Shown: positions 1 through 11,082 of the stretch, one piece after another
Numbering within the stretch: position 1 is the first letter of the stretch
Layout of the letters: each line of letters opens with the position of its first letter
DNA from: Pelobates cultripes
Lineage: Eukaryota; Chordata; Amphibia; Anura; Pelobatidae
Length of the DNA stretch: 64,000 nucleotides
Direction: 5' to 3'
Assembly (NCBI GenBank): GCA_933207985.1
Contig: OW240915.1
Span: forward strand, 278,861,953-278,925,952
Made by a program: the position numbers and the translations under genes
The notes under the pieces: generated by a model
Databases searched by the model: none
What the model saw: the letters and a program-made list of their open reading frames with translations, nothing else
Told to the model about the DNA's origin: nothing

Positions 1-930
1 GGTGAATTGTAAGTCCTAACCATCATTTCTTTGCCCACTGAAAGAAAACCACGCTGTGCTGACAAAAATGTCAAGACAATATATACAAATATATATTGTC
101 AATATATCAAACATATAAATAACAAATACACAAATTAAATACTAAAAAGATGTTGCATGGATGTTCGAGAAATAGAAATTCTTGGAAGTGTCTGTGGTAA
201 AATTAAAGTAACTTGAAGAATGAGACCAAATAGAATATTTATATAAGTATGTTTCCTCAGTATTCTGTTCTTATCATTCCAGCATTTTCTATTCTACTGT
301 AATAGAATTGTAAAAAACCTGAACACTTTTCTAATGTTCTACAATTGATATTTTATTAATGCAGTTCTTCATATAGATCATACGTTCTAGCTTGATTTGC
401 TTACTAGAGCTTACTGAGAATTCTGTAGTGAGAAAATATAATCAATTCTTATTACTACACAGACATCTTGATGGAACCTTGCATAAGAACCAATAGAAGA
501 TGATGCTCTCAAGAATAACTGACATGAAATGTACAGTTCTCAAAATAAATCTTGGTATCACGTAATGAGAAATGTGTCACGCAGAAAAAACTATATGCAA
601 TTTAAGCAAATTTAAGCAAAAATGTTTTCACACAGTAACTGCCTGACATGTGATGATTTACAGCTCTCAGGTCTAGAAACACGTAGAATTCCTACAGATG
701 CATGGCAAAAATTCAAAATGGTGGCATATCTAATTCTATGGTTTACTCTTGAAGCTTTATGTCAGTAATTAATACTGACAAAAGCTATATCAGACATTTG
801 AGGCAATTTATTCCCCTATGATTGCCTTGGCATGCCTCAATGAGAGAATCAGAAAGCCAACTAAAAAAGGTCTTCTCCTTGAAGACCTCAGGAACTCTGA
901 ATGGAGAGTGTGAGTACAGGCACATCATTA
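1..930. other. AT-rich non-coding DNA
   Basis: No open frame, repeat family or RNA gene is recognised here. The stretch is AT-rich with many stops in all frames, as expected for amphibian intron or intergenic DNA. Confidence 0.6.
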
Positions 931-1410
931 GTCTATAGCAGGGGTAGTCAACCTTTTTCTATCTACCACCCACTAATGCATCTTTCTTGATAGAAACATT
1001 TCCTTACCGCCCACCAGTTTTCGCGCAAGTGCTGAATAATTTTTAGAATAAGGATGTTTTTTTTTTTTTTTAAATGTACGTACATCTTTTTATTTCAACT
1101 TTATGCATGTTTACAATGTTTTTAACTTTATAAAGAAAACAAAGTAAATTGAAATTACCTTTAACTAGTGATTAATGAGATCCTCGAGGCTTATACTGCG
1201 AGACTAAATATTTGATATCCGGTTTGATTTTCGTAAGGAACAAACAGAGGTCTCCTGATATTTAGACGATTTATCTGTTTGCTCATAATATGATTTCTCA
1301 TCTGTGCATCAGCTACCCTCTGCTCCCTCCCCACTTTTTTTTCCCTTTTTTATATTTTTTTTACCTTCCTTATAGCAATGCCCAGCAGGAAGGCTGAGCT
1401 AGGTAGCCCA

Positions 1411-1441
1411 CTTATTATTATTATTATTATTATTATTATTA
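1411..1441. repeat. (TTA)n microsatellite
   Basis: About ten uninterrupted TTA/ATT units lie inside the hAT-like element at 939-2053. Confidence 0.95.
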
Positions 1442-1484
1442 GCCAAGAACAATTCTCTCCTATTCCTTTTTATATTTTTTATTT

Positions 1485-1737
1485 TCCTTCTTTCTCCTAT
1501 TTTACAAATGCTCTACTCCTTCTTTCTCCTTTTTACAAGTACTCTGCTCCTTCTATCTCCTATTCTACAAATACTCTGCTCCTTCTATCTCCTATTCTAC
1601 AAATACTCTGCTCCTTCTATCTCCTATTCTACAAATACTCTGCTCCTTCTATCTCCTATTCTACAAATACTCTGCTCCTTCTCTCTCCTATTCTACAAGT
1701 GCTCTGCTCCTTCTCTCTCCTATTTTCAAAGTACTCC
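1485..1737. repeat. 32-bp pyrimidine-rich minisatellite
   Basis: A 32-bp unit containing TACTCTGCTCCTTCTATCTC recurs about seven times, degenerate at both edges and near-identical in the centre. Because 32 is not a multiple of 3, the repeat is open in more than one frame. It produces Leu/Ser/Tyr-rich ORFs that should not be read as genes. Confidence 0.9.
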
Positions 1738-2301
1738 ACTCCCTGCTATCGTGTATCCCCCTACCTACTCCAACTCCTCTCCTTCCCCTACCCGTGTGTT
1801 ACACTCGTTCACGAGCACACGCATTCGAACGTGCATACGCCTGTGCGATATGGGCGCACATGCGCATTCAGGCACACACGCTCGCGCTTTCATGCACTCC
1901 CATCTGCAACCTCGCACTTCCTGCTTACCACTGAGTGCACGAGAGATGAATAAAGTGTTCATCTCTCTAGATGGAGAGAGGATTCTGCTACCACCCACCT
2001 GGAATCCCAAAACGCCCACTGGTGGGCGGTAGGGACCAGGTTGGCAACCCATGGTCTATAGGGCCAGTGAACATGCAGTACTGAGAATTTTCAAATTAGA
2101 TTTTTTGAGAAATATCAGTTTCCCTTATTAATTTAGTTCTGGCACATCTTTTGTCTCCTGAATCAGGGCCTGATTCTTTTGAAAAGCTTAGCTAAGTAAT
2201 ATCCCCTATTTTCATTTATATTAAACATGGGGTCCCTTGCTCCAGCATCCATTTAGCACACAGATACACCTTTATTGATTGCCCCCTTGCAAGTCTTGTT
2301 G

Positions 2302-2770
2302 TTAAAGGGACACTATAGTCACCAGAACAACTACAGCTTATTATATTTGTTCTGGTGAGTATAATAGCTCCCTTCAGGCATTTATATGCAAACAATGCCT
2401 TTTCAGAGAAAAGGCAGTGCAGAGAAAAGGCAGTGTTTTACATTGCCCCTAGGGACACCTCCAAGTGATCACTCCTTAGATGGCCACTGGAGGGGCTTCC
2501 TGGCTCAGGGCTGCACAGTAAGCAACCCTGCCGTTCAGAGTCCCCACACTGTGCTGCATGGGGACGCTGAATTTCCCTCATTGATTAAATGCATCTCTAT
2601 GAGGAGGTGCTGATTGGCCCCGCCCATTGCCAATTTTAGCCAATTCAATGCTTTTCCCACGGGAAAGGATTGGATAAAAATCTGCAATTTTGATGTCACT
2701 GAAGGGGCGGGGCCAGCGCCGGCAAACCCGTGGAGAGCTGGAAATAAGGTGAGTTTTAACCAATTCTGTG
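2302..2770. mobile_element. T2/Kolobok-type MITE, partial
   Basis: It begins with TTAAAGGGACACTATAGTCA followed by the characteristic 'ACCAGAACAACTACAGCTTA' block, and shares internal blocks (CATCTCTATGAGGAG, TGGGAAAGCATT-like) with the complete elements at 20441-20981 and 32220-32806. A clear right terminus is not visible, so the right border is approximate. Confidence 0.7.
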
Positions 2771-3190
2771 TATAACGTGCTAATTGTCCTCCCAACTAAA
2801 TAAGTCAGTAAGATGCACAAAGCAAAATAATATCTGCAAATAATAGTACAAGCCCAAATCAATTGTCCACAAGGTCAAGATCTAAAGGACAAAGTACTAT
2901 AACCACTACAGCTTATTATAGTCACTATGTTGCTAGGTGACTATGGATGATTTCCTCAGTACTCTTTGCCCATCCATTCTTGTGCAAAGGTCATACTGAG
3001 GAAGTGCACTAACTTATTATCCATCAAAAACATTTGCATTGGAATGTAGAAGGCTGGGCAAAACTAGGGAACTCATAATGCTTTTTGATACATGGGGTTA
3101 AGGGTGATTTATATGGCTAGGAATGTGCTCTTGGTATTTATAATGCATAGGCTTTTATACAAAAGCGAAATATGGTGGGAAATATATTAC

Positions 3191-3804
3191 AGGGACTATA
3201 GACACCCAGACCACTTCAGCTCATTGAAGTGGTCTGGGTGCTGTCCCCCAGTCTCCCTTAGTCCTGCAATGTAAATAATTGTAGCTTTAGAGAAACTGCA
3301 CTAACTACATAGCAGGACTAAGACTGCCTCTAGCGGCTGTCAATCAGACAGCCACTAGAGGCCCTTCCTGGTTGCTAAACAGACTGCATTACTACAGACA
3401 GCTTCAGTAGAATCCCCATAGAAAAGCACTGCAGCAATCAGGAGGGAGTTATGCACTAATTAATGCCAAAGGACTTTTGGTCCTCACTTTCTGCATGAAG
3501 ACATCAAGCATCAATTTAAACGCCATAGGAAAGCATTGCAGCAACGCTTTCCTATGTTGAGGGACAATTGCACTTGCGGAACTCCCCGTGCATGTGCTTT
3601 AGCCCAATCCATCGGGTGATGTTGGAAGAGGTGGAGCATCGACCCAACGCGAAGGAGATCTACGCTGAAATCAGTAAATTTAACAAGGGTTTTTAACCCT
3701 TGCAACGCAGTGGGGGAAATGGGCTCTACGGGAGGGTACTGCCAGAGGGACATTAGAGTAAGGAAGGCATTTTTGTATTCCTGATTTTAATAGTGTTTCT
3801 TTAA
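3191..3804. mobile_element. T2/Kolobok-type MITE, degenerate
   Basis: The left part has GGGACTATAGACACCCAGAC followed by a short palindrome (ACCACTTCAGCTCATTGAAGTGGT). The middle has the paired CCTCTAGCGGCTGTC / GACAGCCACTAGAGG hairpin. The right end reads AGTGTTTCTTTAA. This is the same family as 19508-19897 and 20978-21379. Confidence 0.7.
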
Positions 3805-4289
3805 TAGCTGGTTTAGGTGTGTTGGTGAAGATGGAGTGAAGGCGTAAGTACGAAACAGTACAGACTTCGTGTGTGTACAATCATCTTTGGCTCTGTTTAT
3901 ATTCCATTTTCCTTTTAGAGAATACAAATAGAAAATATTGGTTATTTTTTTGTGCTTTTGGAGAATTGTATCTGTTTAAATCGAACTTCACATAAATAGT
4001 TACGTCTTTCTAGGTTCATGTCACTACGGGATAATTTAATTTACTTTATAAATAATTTATAAGGGGCTCTCTGCTCACAAACACTAGATATAAGAGCTGG
4101 GAAGAATAGCAATTTAAAAAGTCTTTTAATGACAGATTGGAGAAGCCATACTACTATTCCAAGCTAGCACTTTCCAAATTATTAAGTAGTAATCTGATAA
4201 AAAAGCTTTAAAAAAAAAAAAAAAGGTCAAAGGCACTCAGTAGGGAAAATACAATATATTAAAAAAACGAATACTCTAGTCCTACCGCC
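3805..4289. other. No recognised feature
   Basis: AT-rich DNA with a short poly-A run near 4210. Nothing coding and no recognisable repeat termini. Confidence 0.5.
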
Positions 4290-4361
4290 TTAACGACACA
4301 TGACATGTGTGACATGTCATGATTCCCTTTTATTGCAGAAGTTTGGTCCTTAAGGGGTTAA
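4290..4361. mobile_element. 72-bp TTAA-flanked mini-MITE
   Basis: It is bounded by TTAA at both ends. The right end, CCTTAAGGGGTTAA, resembles the CCCCTT ends of the larger TTAA elements in this window. The interior contains the self-complementary ACACATGACATGTGT. It is probably a deletion derivative of a TTAA-target transposon. Confidence 0.6.
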
Positions 4362-4840
4362 AGGGGCCTTGTCATGCCCCAAACAACTAATGCTCATTAG
4401 ATTGAGCATAAAAAATAATCTCTACATTGTACTAGCAGTTTTGCTAGCACTGTATAGATTAGAATAAAAACCTAAAAATAGATTTTTCTCCCAGCTGTCA
4501 ATCAATGCTGGGAGGTCCCTCTGCTTTCCACCCATAGCAACCACCACGCATGCATTGTGGTTGCTATGGAAAATCCCTAGTCAGCACTTATAGTGCTGGC
4601 TATGGATTATAAGAACGGAGTGACATGAGTCACTCTGTTCCAACGTCAGCATGCTGTTGTTACTGACGAGATTTGCCCTGCTTAGGGATGCGTCCCAGGC
4701 AGGGCAAATAAAAAAAAGAGCCCAGTTAGAGCAAAGGATGGTCAGAGGTGGGAGTTACACAAAGAGTAACACCAAAGAAGCGGCTCTGGAACGAGGAAAA
4801 GTGAATAAATCTTAAAATTTTACATTTGACACCATGTATC

Positions 4841-5457
4841 TGTCACATAAAAATGTGGTTAATGGCATTTACCGTCCTGACGGGAAAAGTTGTGCTGAGC
4901 AGCATTACTGTCCTGACAGGAAAAGTTGTGCCCAGCAGCAATCATGCACATGGAAACCTGGTAATTGCTTCTGGGGTCAAAGGCCGGTTACGGCCAATCA
5001 TTTCCACGGGAGGGTTTGTGCTGAGCAGCAATCATGCACATGGGAACCTGGTAATTGCTTCTGGGGTCAAAGGCCGGTTACGGCCAATCATTTCCACGGG
5101 AGGGTTTGTGCTGAGCAGCAATCATGCACATGGGAACCTGGTAATTGCTTTTGGGGTCAAAGGCCGGTTACAGCCAATCGGATCCACAGCAGGGGTATTT
5201 AAACCCAATTCTCCTTTTACTCATTGCCCTGTCGTGGTTTCATCCTGATGGTAATCCGAGACTGCGTTCCTGATCTTGATTTTCTGGTATTTGACTTCGG
5301 CTTCGTTTTGACTTCCCTGAATTCTGGTATCCTTGACTTTTGGCTTTCGTTGTGTCTGATTCTGTGTCCCTGACCTCGGCAAGTATTTTGACTATTTTTG
5401 GATACATTAAGTCCAGCCATTCTAAGGTCCGGTTGTAATCAACTTGTAATCCTGACA
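4841..5457 (+). mobile_element. Solo LTR (probably Ty3/gypsy-like)
   Basis: It starts TGTCAC and ends CCTGACA, so the terminal TGTCA/TGACA inverted repeat is perfect. The flanks are GTATC (4836-4840) and GTATA (5458-5462), a 5-bp target duplication with one mismatch. A TATA-like GTATTTAAACCC lies near 5197, giving a plausible U3/R border on the plus strand. The U3 part carries 42-bp and 90-bp tandem repeats. No internal retroviral sequence follows, hence a solo LTR. A related LTR fragment in reverse orientation occurs at about 25.2-25.5 kb (shared GGCCTTAGAATGGCCGGAC-type block). The superfamily assignment is inference. Confidence 0.65.
4930..5188 (+). repeat. 90-bp tandem repeat in LTR U3
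   Basis: ATCATGCACATGG recurs at exactly 90-bp spacing (4941, 5031, 5121). It is preceded by two shorter 42-bp units with GTCCTGACGGGAAAAGTTGTG. A 90-bp unit keeps the frame, so two overlapping Cys- and Trp-containing ORFs run through it. Their openness follows from the repeat and is not evidence of a protein. Confidence 0.9.
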
Positions 5458-5459
5458 GT

Positions 5460-5995
5460 ATATTTGTGAATATGGTATATCCAATGTATATAGGAGCAGT
5501 TTCAGGTTCATTTTAACAACTGGCCCATCTAATGTCTGCTGTTATGTATTCCTAATCTTAATTCAATTACCCTACACCTAATTATACTATCACAACAATA
5601 TCCCTCATTTATATACAATACTTTTACCTATAGCCCTATTAGTCTACAGGTCTATATTAGCTAGATGTATTTTTTTCATTAGGACTATCTGAATCATTAT
5701 CCTTTGGCTTTTTCCTAAATTTGAATCCTACAGTATGGTTTAGCCTGAAAGGAACACTTTAATTGAAAATATATATATATTTAATTTAAAAAAAAGTATT
5801 TTTGTTGTGCAAGTGATTACAAGACAACATCAAACGCCACATAGAGACACACAAGCTAAGCAGTGACAATAATGATGGCACATTTTACTTTTTTTTTTGG
5901 TAGACGAACAAGCTAAACGTAAAGGTTAACTATATTAAGATATACATGTAGTATTAGGGGCATTTCGCTCCAGAGAGAGTTACGACATGTGTGGT
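5460..5995. other. No recognised feature
   Basis: AT-rich sequence with a short (TA)n run near 5770 and a T-run near 5890. It has no coding or repeat signature I can assign. Confidence 0.5.
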
Positions 5996-6366
5996 TTAGT
6001 GCTTGCATTGGAGTAGAGAATGCCAGTTGCCTTTGCGACCGGCATGTAAGCCTGAAGGTAGGTATATTAGAACAGGTTGCAATAGGCTATCACCCACGGT
6101 GCTAAAAGAGAGCCGATACATCAAAATGGGGGTGACGTGGGTAAGGATAATATGTGGGACTATACCCCATTTGCCAGCAGGTACAGCAAGGCCGTACAAA
6201 AAGGGGAGCTTCTGGGGGCACTCAGTATATCATAGCTTGAGAAACATAACATGTAAAATAGTGAAACTTAAAGTGATTGTTAACATTGACATTGAGGTTG
6301 CCTGCAGCCTGCCTTCACGTTATCACTGCCGCTGCGGGACTCTCTCTCAGCCCAGGTCCTATGCGG
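5996..6366 (-). mobile_element. Probable L1/Tx1 sequence downstream of ORF1
   Basis: This lies immediately downstream, on the minus strand, of the ORF1 remnant at 6367-7237 and contains only short fragmentary frames. Its position fits the inter-ORF part of the same LINE. No ORF2 endonuclease or RT motif is visible, so the copy is incomplete. Confidence 0.4.
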
Positions 6367-7237
6367 TCACGATGTCATTGGAGGAGATGGCTCAGCTCTC
6401 AGTCCCAGCATGTGGAGGGCAGCAGGGATCTCCGAGGCATCCGTAATCTTTAAAGTCCCAGAGTCTCTAGGGATGATCAAGCATCGTGGAGTGCCCCACT
6501 TATATGGCACTTTGTGGGTAGCAAGCTCCTTAGTTAGAGGTTGCAAGTCTCTCCGCCAGTCCAACGTGGCCTTAGAGAGATCTGGGTAGAACATTAAAGA
6601 GTGATCCTCAAACTTATATGGTGATTTGTTGCGAACTGCTGTCATGAAGGTCAGGTGGTCTCGCCCGTTCCGGAAGGGGCAGGTCTCTGCTGTATTTTGG
6701 GTGAAGGTGGTATTCTGTAGCAGTCATCCAACAGCATAGCTTTAGCTTGTTTGGCATTAAAGAGATTCAACAGCAGAGTCCTGAAGAAGTGTGGAATTTC
6801 AGCAGCCTCCATATTGTTAGCTAGGCTGCGCACCTTTACATTCTTCCACCTCCTCCTGTCCTCCATAGTTGACAAGCAGTCTTGAACTAGGATGTGTTCA
6901 CGTTGTAACGCCTGTAGTTTGTTTTCAAGTCTGGAAAGTCGGGTTTCGTGAGCCGCTGAGTTAAGCTCCGCATCATGGAGACATGTGGATACTCCTCCAA
7001 GCTCCTCTCGGAACTGCCTATGTTGTCCGCAATATTGCGATGGATTTCGCGCAGGAGATATCTCAGTGTGTTCTCCATTATTGGGGAGCCACCAGTAGGT
7101 GCAGGAGGCACGGAGGTATGTACAACCTGCTGGCTAGCCGTCCCCATGCCCGCTAGGGAAGCCTTGCTGGATGATCGGGAGAGCTCGTTGAAGCATCGCG
7201 CCATGACAGGTCTCTGAGGCCTCCACACCACCCACAT
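6367..7237 (-). pseudogene. L1/Tx1-type LINE ORF1p remnant
   Basis: Three minus-strand pieces in different frames form one decayed ORF1. The N-terminal part (7237-6887) contains helical sequence. The middle (6875-6651) has the RRM-like EDRRRWKNVKVRSL and HFFRTLLLNLFNAKQAK. The C-terminal domain (6645-6367) has SLMFYPDLSKATLDWRR and HKVPYKWGTPRCLI, matching the usual L1-type ORF1 C-terminal pattern. ORF1p is the RNA-binding, trimer-forming chaperone of L1-like LINEs. At least two frameshifts separate the parts, so this copy is dead. Confidence 0.8.
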
Positions 7238-7239
7238 AG

Positions 7240-8580
7240 GATGCCTTAAATAGGTCTACAATAGATAGATACACTTCAAAAATTGGATATAAGAGACCTA
7301 AAATACAAATAAATATAAAATAATATAAATAGAATAATAACAAATAAAAATGAATGAATATATGTCAAAGATAGAGAGTCCAATAAAAGATGATTGTAGA
7401 TACTTTCCAGAGCAGCAATCACAACATTTTCTTGTTGGGATATCAGATGCAGTCTGTATGTGGAAAGAAGGAGATGATAATGGTGCAGTACATCCAGAAA
7501 ATATAAAAATATATATGGTCCTACTCATGTTTTTTAGAGCTTTAAACCAGCTCTAGTATGAAAGGCGTACAGTGGTACAATCCCCACTTATAGAATACGT
7601 GAAGAATGGTTGTCCTATGTTGGTTATAACATTCTCACCAGTGTCTTTTTAGAGTGGTGCTAATACTCTACACTTTTTTACATTTTAATCTTCTAAACCC
7701 TGGAGGAGTTTGAAGCTTATTCGGGTTTCAAGATGTGAACACGACCTAAGGGAGGAATTAGAGAAAAGTGATTGATCTGGTGTTTTTACTAACATCATCA
7801 CCCAATCCACCTTAGTCAAACAGAACTGCTATAAGGTCCAGGCTCTCAGGTATGTTTACCCAACCAGACTGGCTAAAGCCCAACCTGGTGTGGTTTCCAC
7901 TTGTGGTGGTCTTGCCAAAGAGTCAGAAAGTTTAGAGATTCCTTGTTAGCTAAACTCTTCATTGTTTGCTAAACTTCTTTAAAATATTGAACATCTAATA
8001 CTAAAATGTACTTGTAGATTGCAGTTGCAAACTCTTTCTCTTTTCACCTAAATTCGTTACCTGTAATGAGTAACTAGTGACATCAGGCCTTACAACTTTT
8101 CACTTGCCCACTAGGGTAAAAACTCACCCCTGGTGAGTGTGCCATTGATCGTCCAGACTTGCAGTGGTGAGTAACTTTAAGGCCAGTCTAACAGAGTAGG
8201 ATTTGATTTTGACCCTGGTGACCAGTAGAGTGGAAATGTTGTTTTTTTTGTCCACCATGGAAAGCAGTTATCAAATAGCACTTAGTGACCACTAATCATT
8301 CACTGGTAGACTAATTTAGGAGCATGGTGCTACCGGTAAGCACAAATGAATGTCGATGCCATGATAGAGAGAGGCTGAGACAAGCGTGGAAACAAGCTGA
8401 ATGTGTCTCAGTCTTGTGCTTAACATGGGAAGGTAGAGGGGGGATTCTCATTACCATTCAACTCCCTGGTAAACACTTTAAGACGATCTAATTCAAATTT
8501 TCTCTGGAAAGTTATTCCAGATGTTGGCAACTATTATTTACCTCAACAGATGAGTTTTTATGAATCAAGCCAAAATATGT
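7240..8580. other. Unassigned non-coding DNA with degenerate repeat at 8.05-8.3 kb
   Basis: No supported gene. The segment around 8050-8290, with ACTAGGGTAAAAACTCACC and later CAGTCTAACAGAGTAGGATT, is a diverged relative of the sequence near 27.5-27.7 kb. It is therefore an old interspersed repeat rather than unique DNA. Confidence 0.5.
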
Positions 8581-8584
8581 GTAT

Positions 8585-8616
8585 ATATTTTATATATATA
8601 TATATATATATATTAT
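8585..8616. repeat. (TA)n microsatellite
   Basis: A run of alternating TA bases. Confidence 0.9.
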
Positions 8617-9038
8617 AAAAACACATAAAAACAATTGTATTCATGTGTGCCTTTGTTCCTACCTAGACATACGATTTTCCCACTTTTTTTCTCAAAATAT
8701 AAGTATGGCAGTTTGCTTGTTCTTTTATTTTATAATTTTGTTTCTTACTGCAGAATGAATTTAAAGGTGCACTCCATTCATACCATAAAAGTTATTGTGC
8801 CAGAAGTGCCCTGGTGGCATCCCCCCACCCCTCTCTCCCAAAGGCCAACCCCCGGAGCGAATAAGGAGGGAGGAGCATGACTGCTGCCCTGAGGAGTTGG
8901 CATAAAAACCAAATGGATACAGTTGGTTTTACAAGTGGAAGCAGGGAATTCTAAGAGAACCTGGCAGTGTCTGGGGTGTGCTTTCAGTCACCAACTTTGT
9001 TTGGCTACGGTTGGTATTCATCTACCTTTTAACTTTAC

Positions 9039-9554
9039 TTGCCTTTTGGGAGTTTGGAGTTTTGTTCCTCATGGGTTACAATGGTCAGACATTTTAGCGC
9101 AGTTACAAAGTGTCTAACTTGGCCTTTGAGCTGTTCACAGAGGCTTCGGCTCAGTTCGATTTGGTGCCTTTTTCCGAGAAGTATGATGTGCGGGCCACTT
9201 GTGTGGTCAGATTTCTTTTTGGTGCTATTCCCGATTGTAGTGTCAGTCAAGCTCTGGGTCTCGGCTTTGGCGAAGCAGCAGGTTTTTTTCCGTACAGATA
9301 ACCTGAGTGTGATTCATGTTGTGAACCAGTTAGAACTTTGGGTTCTCTTCCAGTATTGGCCTTATTGCGATGATTGGTTCTTCATTGCTTGGAATTTAAT
9401 ATTTGGTTCCAGTGCATGTGCCAGGTATGTCTCATGTAATTGCCGACTCTCTTTATTGCTTCCAGTAGGATCAATTATGGGAGGTGCCTCCAGAGGAAGA
9501 GGCTTGTGGTGTATCCCGAATGCTTCTGGTACATTAGTTTCGAAACTTGACTGA
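9039..9554 (+). pseudogene. DIRS/Ngaro-type element: RNase H region remnant
   Basis: The translation reads LFPIVVSVKLWVSALAKQQ then VFFRTDNLSVIHVVNQ, the RNase H block of YR retroelements (pattern ELFPIVLA..W, then HTDNxxVVxVINxQ). Upstream in another frame is 'FGAFFREV', matching the GAVFGxxW strand. A short deletion or frameshift removes most of the following segment normally ending HVPGxxNxIADxLSR; only a degraded 'NCRLSLL' echo remains. It is the first of three consecutive domains of one decayed element at 9.0-10.4 kb. Confidence 0.7.
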
Positions 9555-9559
9555 CTTCA

Positions 9560-9810
9560 TAGGGAGGTCCCCGGCTCCTACGCCTTGGGCAGCATACCTG
9601 AAAGTGTGGAATCAATAGATTTGTGTGGTAGGAGAATTTGGTTGGAAAGTAGGTTGCCATCCATCTTAGCCTTTCTTTCTGACTTGCGGCATCGTGGGAC
9701 ATCCATGTCAGTGGAACAGGGTATGTCAGCTCTTTCAATTTTGATGCCCTTCATAATGTGACTAAAGCATTTGTGGTTCAACGAGTAATGCACTGTCGGA
9801 GATGTAAATT
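9560..9810 (+). pseudogene. DIRS/Ngaro-type element: N-terminal tyrosine recombinase fragment
   Basis: After the RNase H region the translation continues APTPWAAYLKVWNQ, like the SAM-like core-binding start of the element's tyrosine recombinase. It then gives VTKAFVVQRVMHCRR, the conserved end of that domain. The catalytic half (R..HxxR..Y) is missing: the sequence passes directly into the hydrolase domain. Internal stops make it a pseudogene. Confidence 0.55.
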
Positions 9811-9879
9811 GAAGGTGGTCATTGTATGTTCATCCGCACTTTTAATAAGTGCCTGGGTATGGTTAATGTTTGGTTTATT

Positions 9880-10409
9880 TCTAGTTATTTTCTATATGTT
9901 TGGATTCTTGGGCATTCTTTTATTTATTGGGCAGCTAGTCAGGCAGACCAGATGTCGTATGACCAATATCTTTGGATTCCTCATCACCAGGTCAAGATTA
10001 GGTGGTGTGGGATCAGGGGGTTGCGCTGTCAGCAATTTTATCTGGAGTTATCACTTTGGCGGTGTGTGACGGAACCAGTTATGCTGCTCATTCTGCTGAT
10101 CCACGCTGGTGGTAATTACCTTGGTCAAGAGCACACAACGCCAAAGGGGAATAGCGAGTTAGATGTCGCTTCAACATGACAATGTCATGATTCATGGGTG
10201 GATTGGTGATTCGTCATATTGAACTAGAAGGAAATAACCAGAATGATATGGGTACTGATTTGGAACATCTTACTCATATCAGTTTGGATAAATTTAATAT
10301 GGGGTTACAATCAATAATTGAACAGGCACTGGCTTTGGAAGATGCATCTCCCAGTAGGGGTGGGGGTCTGCAGTGGCGGGTTTCCTGCGCCAGCAAGTTT
10401 GGTAAATGA
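9880..10409 (+). pseudogene. DIRS/Ngaro-type element: C-terminal SGNH/GDSL hydrolase remnant
   Basis: Frame 1 (9826-10179) reads VWILGHSFIYWAASQAD, then KIRWCGIRGLR and LILLIHAGGNYLG. Frame 3 from 10194 reads GGLVIRHIELEG and TDLEHLTHISLDKFNMGLQ. These correspond to SGNH block I (GDS, here GHS), block III (GGND, here GGNY) and block V (DGVH, here DLEH). Some vertebrate YR retroelements carry such a domain. Both the catalytic Asp of GDS and the Asp of GGND are changed, and there is a frameshift near 10180, so no active enzyme is made. Confidence 0.65.
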
Positions 10410-10429
10410 ATTGGTGATCGAAGGAGTTA

Positions 10430-10800
10430 GCAGTCATGTATGTAGACAAATCATTTGCTAATAGTTTAACAACTTACTGGGGCCTGCTGCATGTCAGTCA
10501 CATACAACATAAGAGCCGGAATCTCTCCACATTGAGTTAAGCCCGGCAGGGCAAGGCTCAGCTCATTGGCTGAGAGTAATCAGCTGGTCAACACGGCAGA
10601 GCTTAGCGTTGGAGAGCTAACACAGAGGAGCTTTGGTCTCTCAATGTATAAGGTGCAGGCCCCAGGTAAGTTGTCAAATCGTGCTGCTGACAACTTACAT
10701 TGAGGTAGCACCAGTATTCTTTGACAACTAGAATGTACTGTACTGGCTATGGTGCTTTGAGTAGAAAAAAATATTTCCAATATTTCTGCATCTTAATTAG
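10430..10800. mobile_element. Degenerate T2-like MITE
   Basis: It contains AACAACTTACTGGGGCCTGC, TGGCTATGGTGCTTTGAG and an inverted 'CAGGTAAGTTGTCAAATC' block. The same elements recur at 11083-11401 and 36.52-36.66 kb. Termini are eroded. Confidence 0.5.
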
Positions 10801-11082
10801 GTGTCACATCAATATAATTTCTGTCTTGAAATAAAAGTTTTTTTGTGAGGTCTACTAAATAAATTTTCTACTAATGTGTTTTTCAGATTTTTAAACCCTC
10901 CCTGTTAACGATGCTGGCCACTTACATTGGGATTGATCCCCAGAAGAGGCGGATATTTATGTATAAATCACCTCACTTTATAACTACTTTTGACTTATCA
11001 AGTTTGTGATAGCAGTCCTATATTCAGTTTTTTTCTCTTTTTTAAATTTTAACACAGTGTTTTTTCTCCTAAACTATTTACA

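Larger units (their letters stand above)
939..2053. mobile_element. Non-autonomous hAT-like element with 8-bp TSD
   Basis: The left end reads CAGGGGTAGTCAACCT and the reverse complement of the right end reads CATGGGTTGCCAACCT, so the termini are imperfect inverted repeats of the CAGGGGT type typical of hAT elements. An 8-bp direct repeat, GTCTATAG, flanks it at 931-938 and 2054-2061, which is the hAT target duplication length. No transposase is encoded. The interior holds a (TTA)n run and a 32-bp minisatellite. Open frames inside it are repeat artefacts. Confidence 0.85.

Noticed and set aside
1378..2032. 190-residue Leu/Ser/Tyr ORF starting at 1378
   Set aside because: It is a (TTA)n run plus 32-bp minisatellite within a hAT-like element.
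4834..5202. 122-residue Cys/Trp-rich repeat protein
   Set aside because: The openness follows from a 90-bp repeat and is seen in two frames at once; it lies in the U3 region of a solo LTR.
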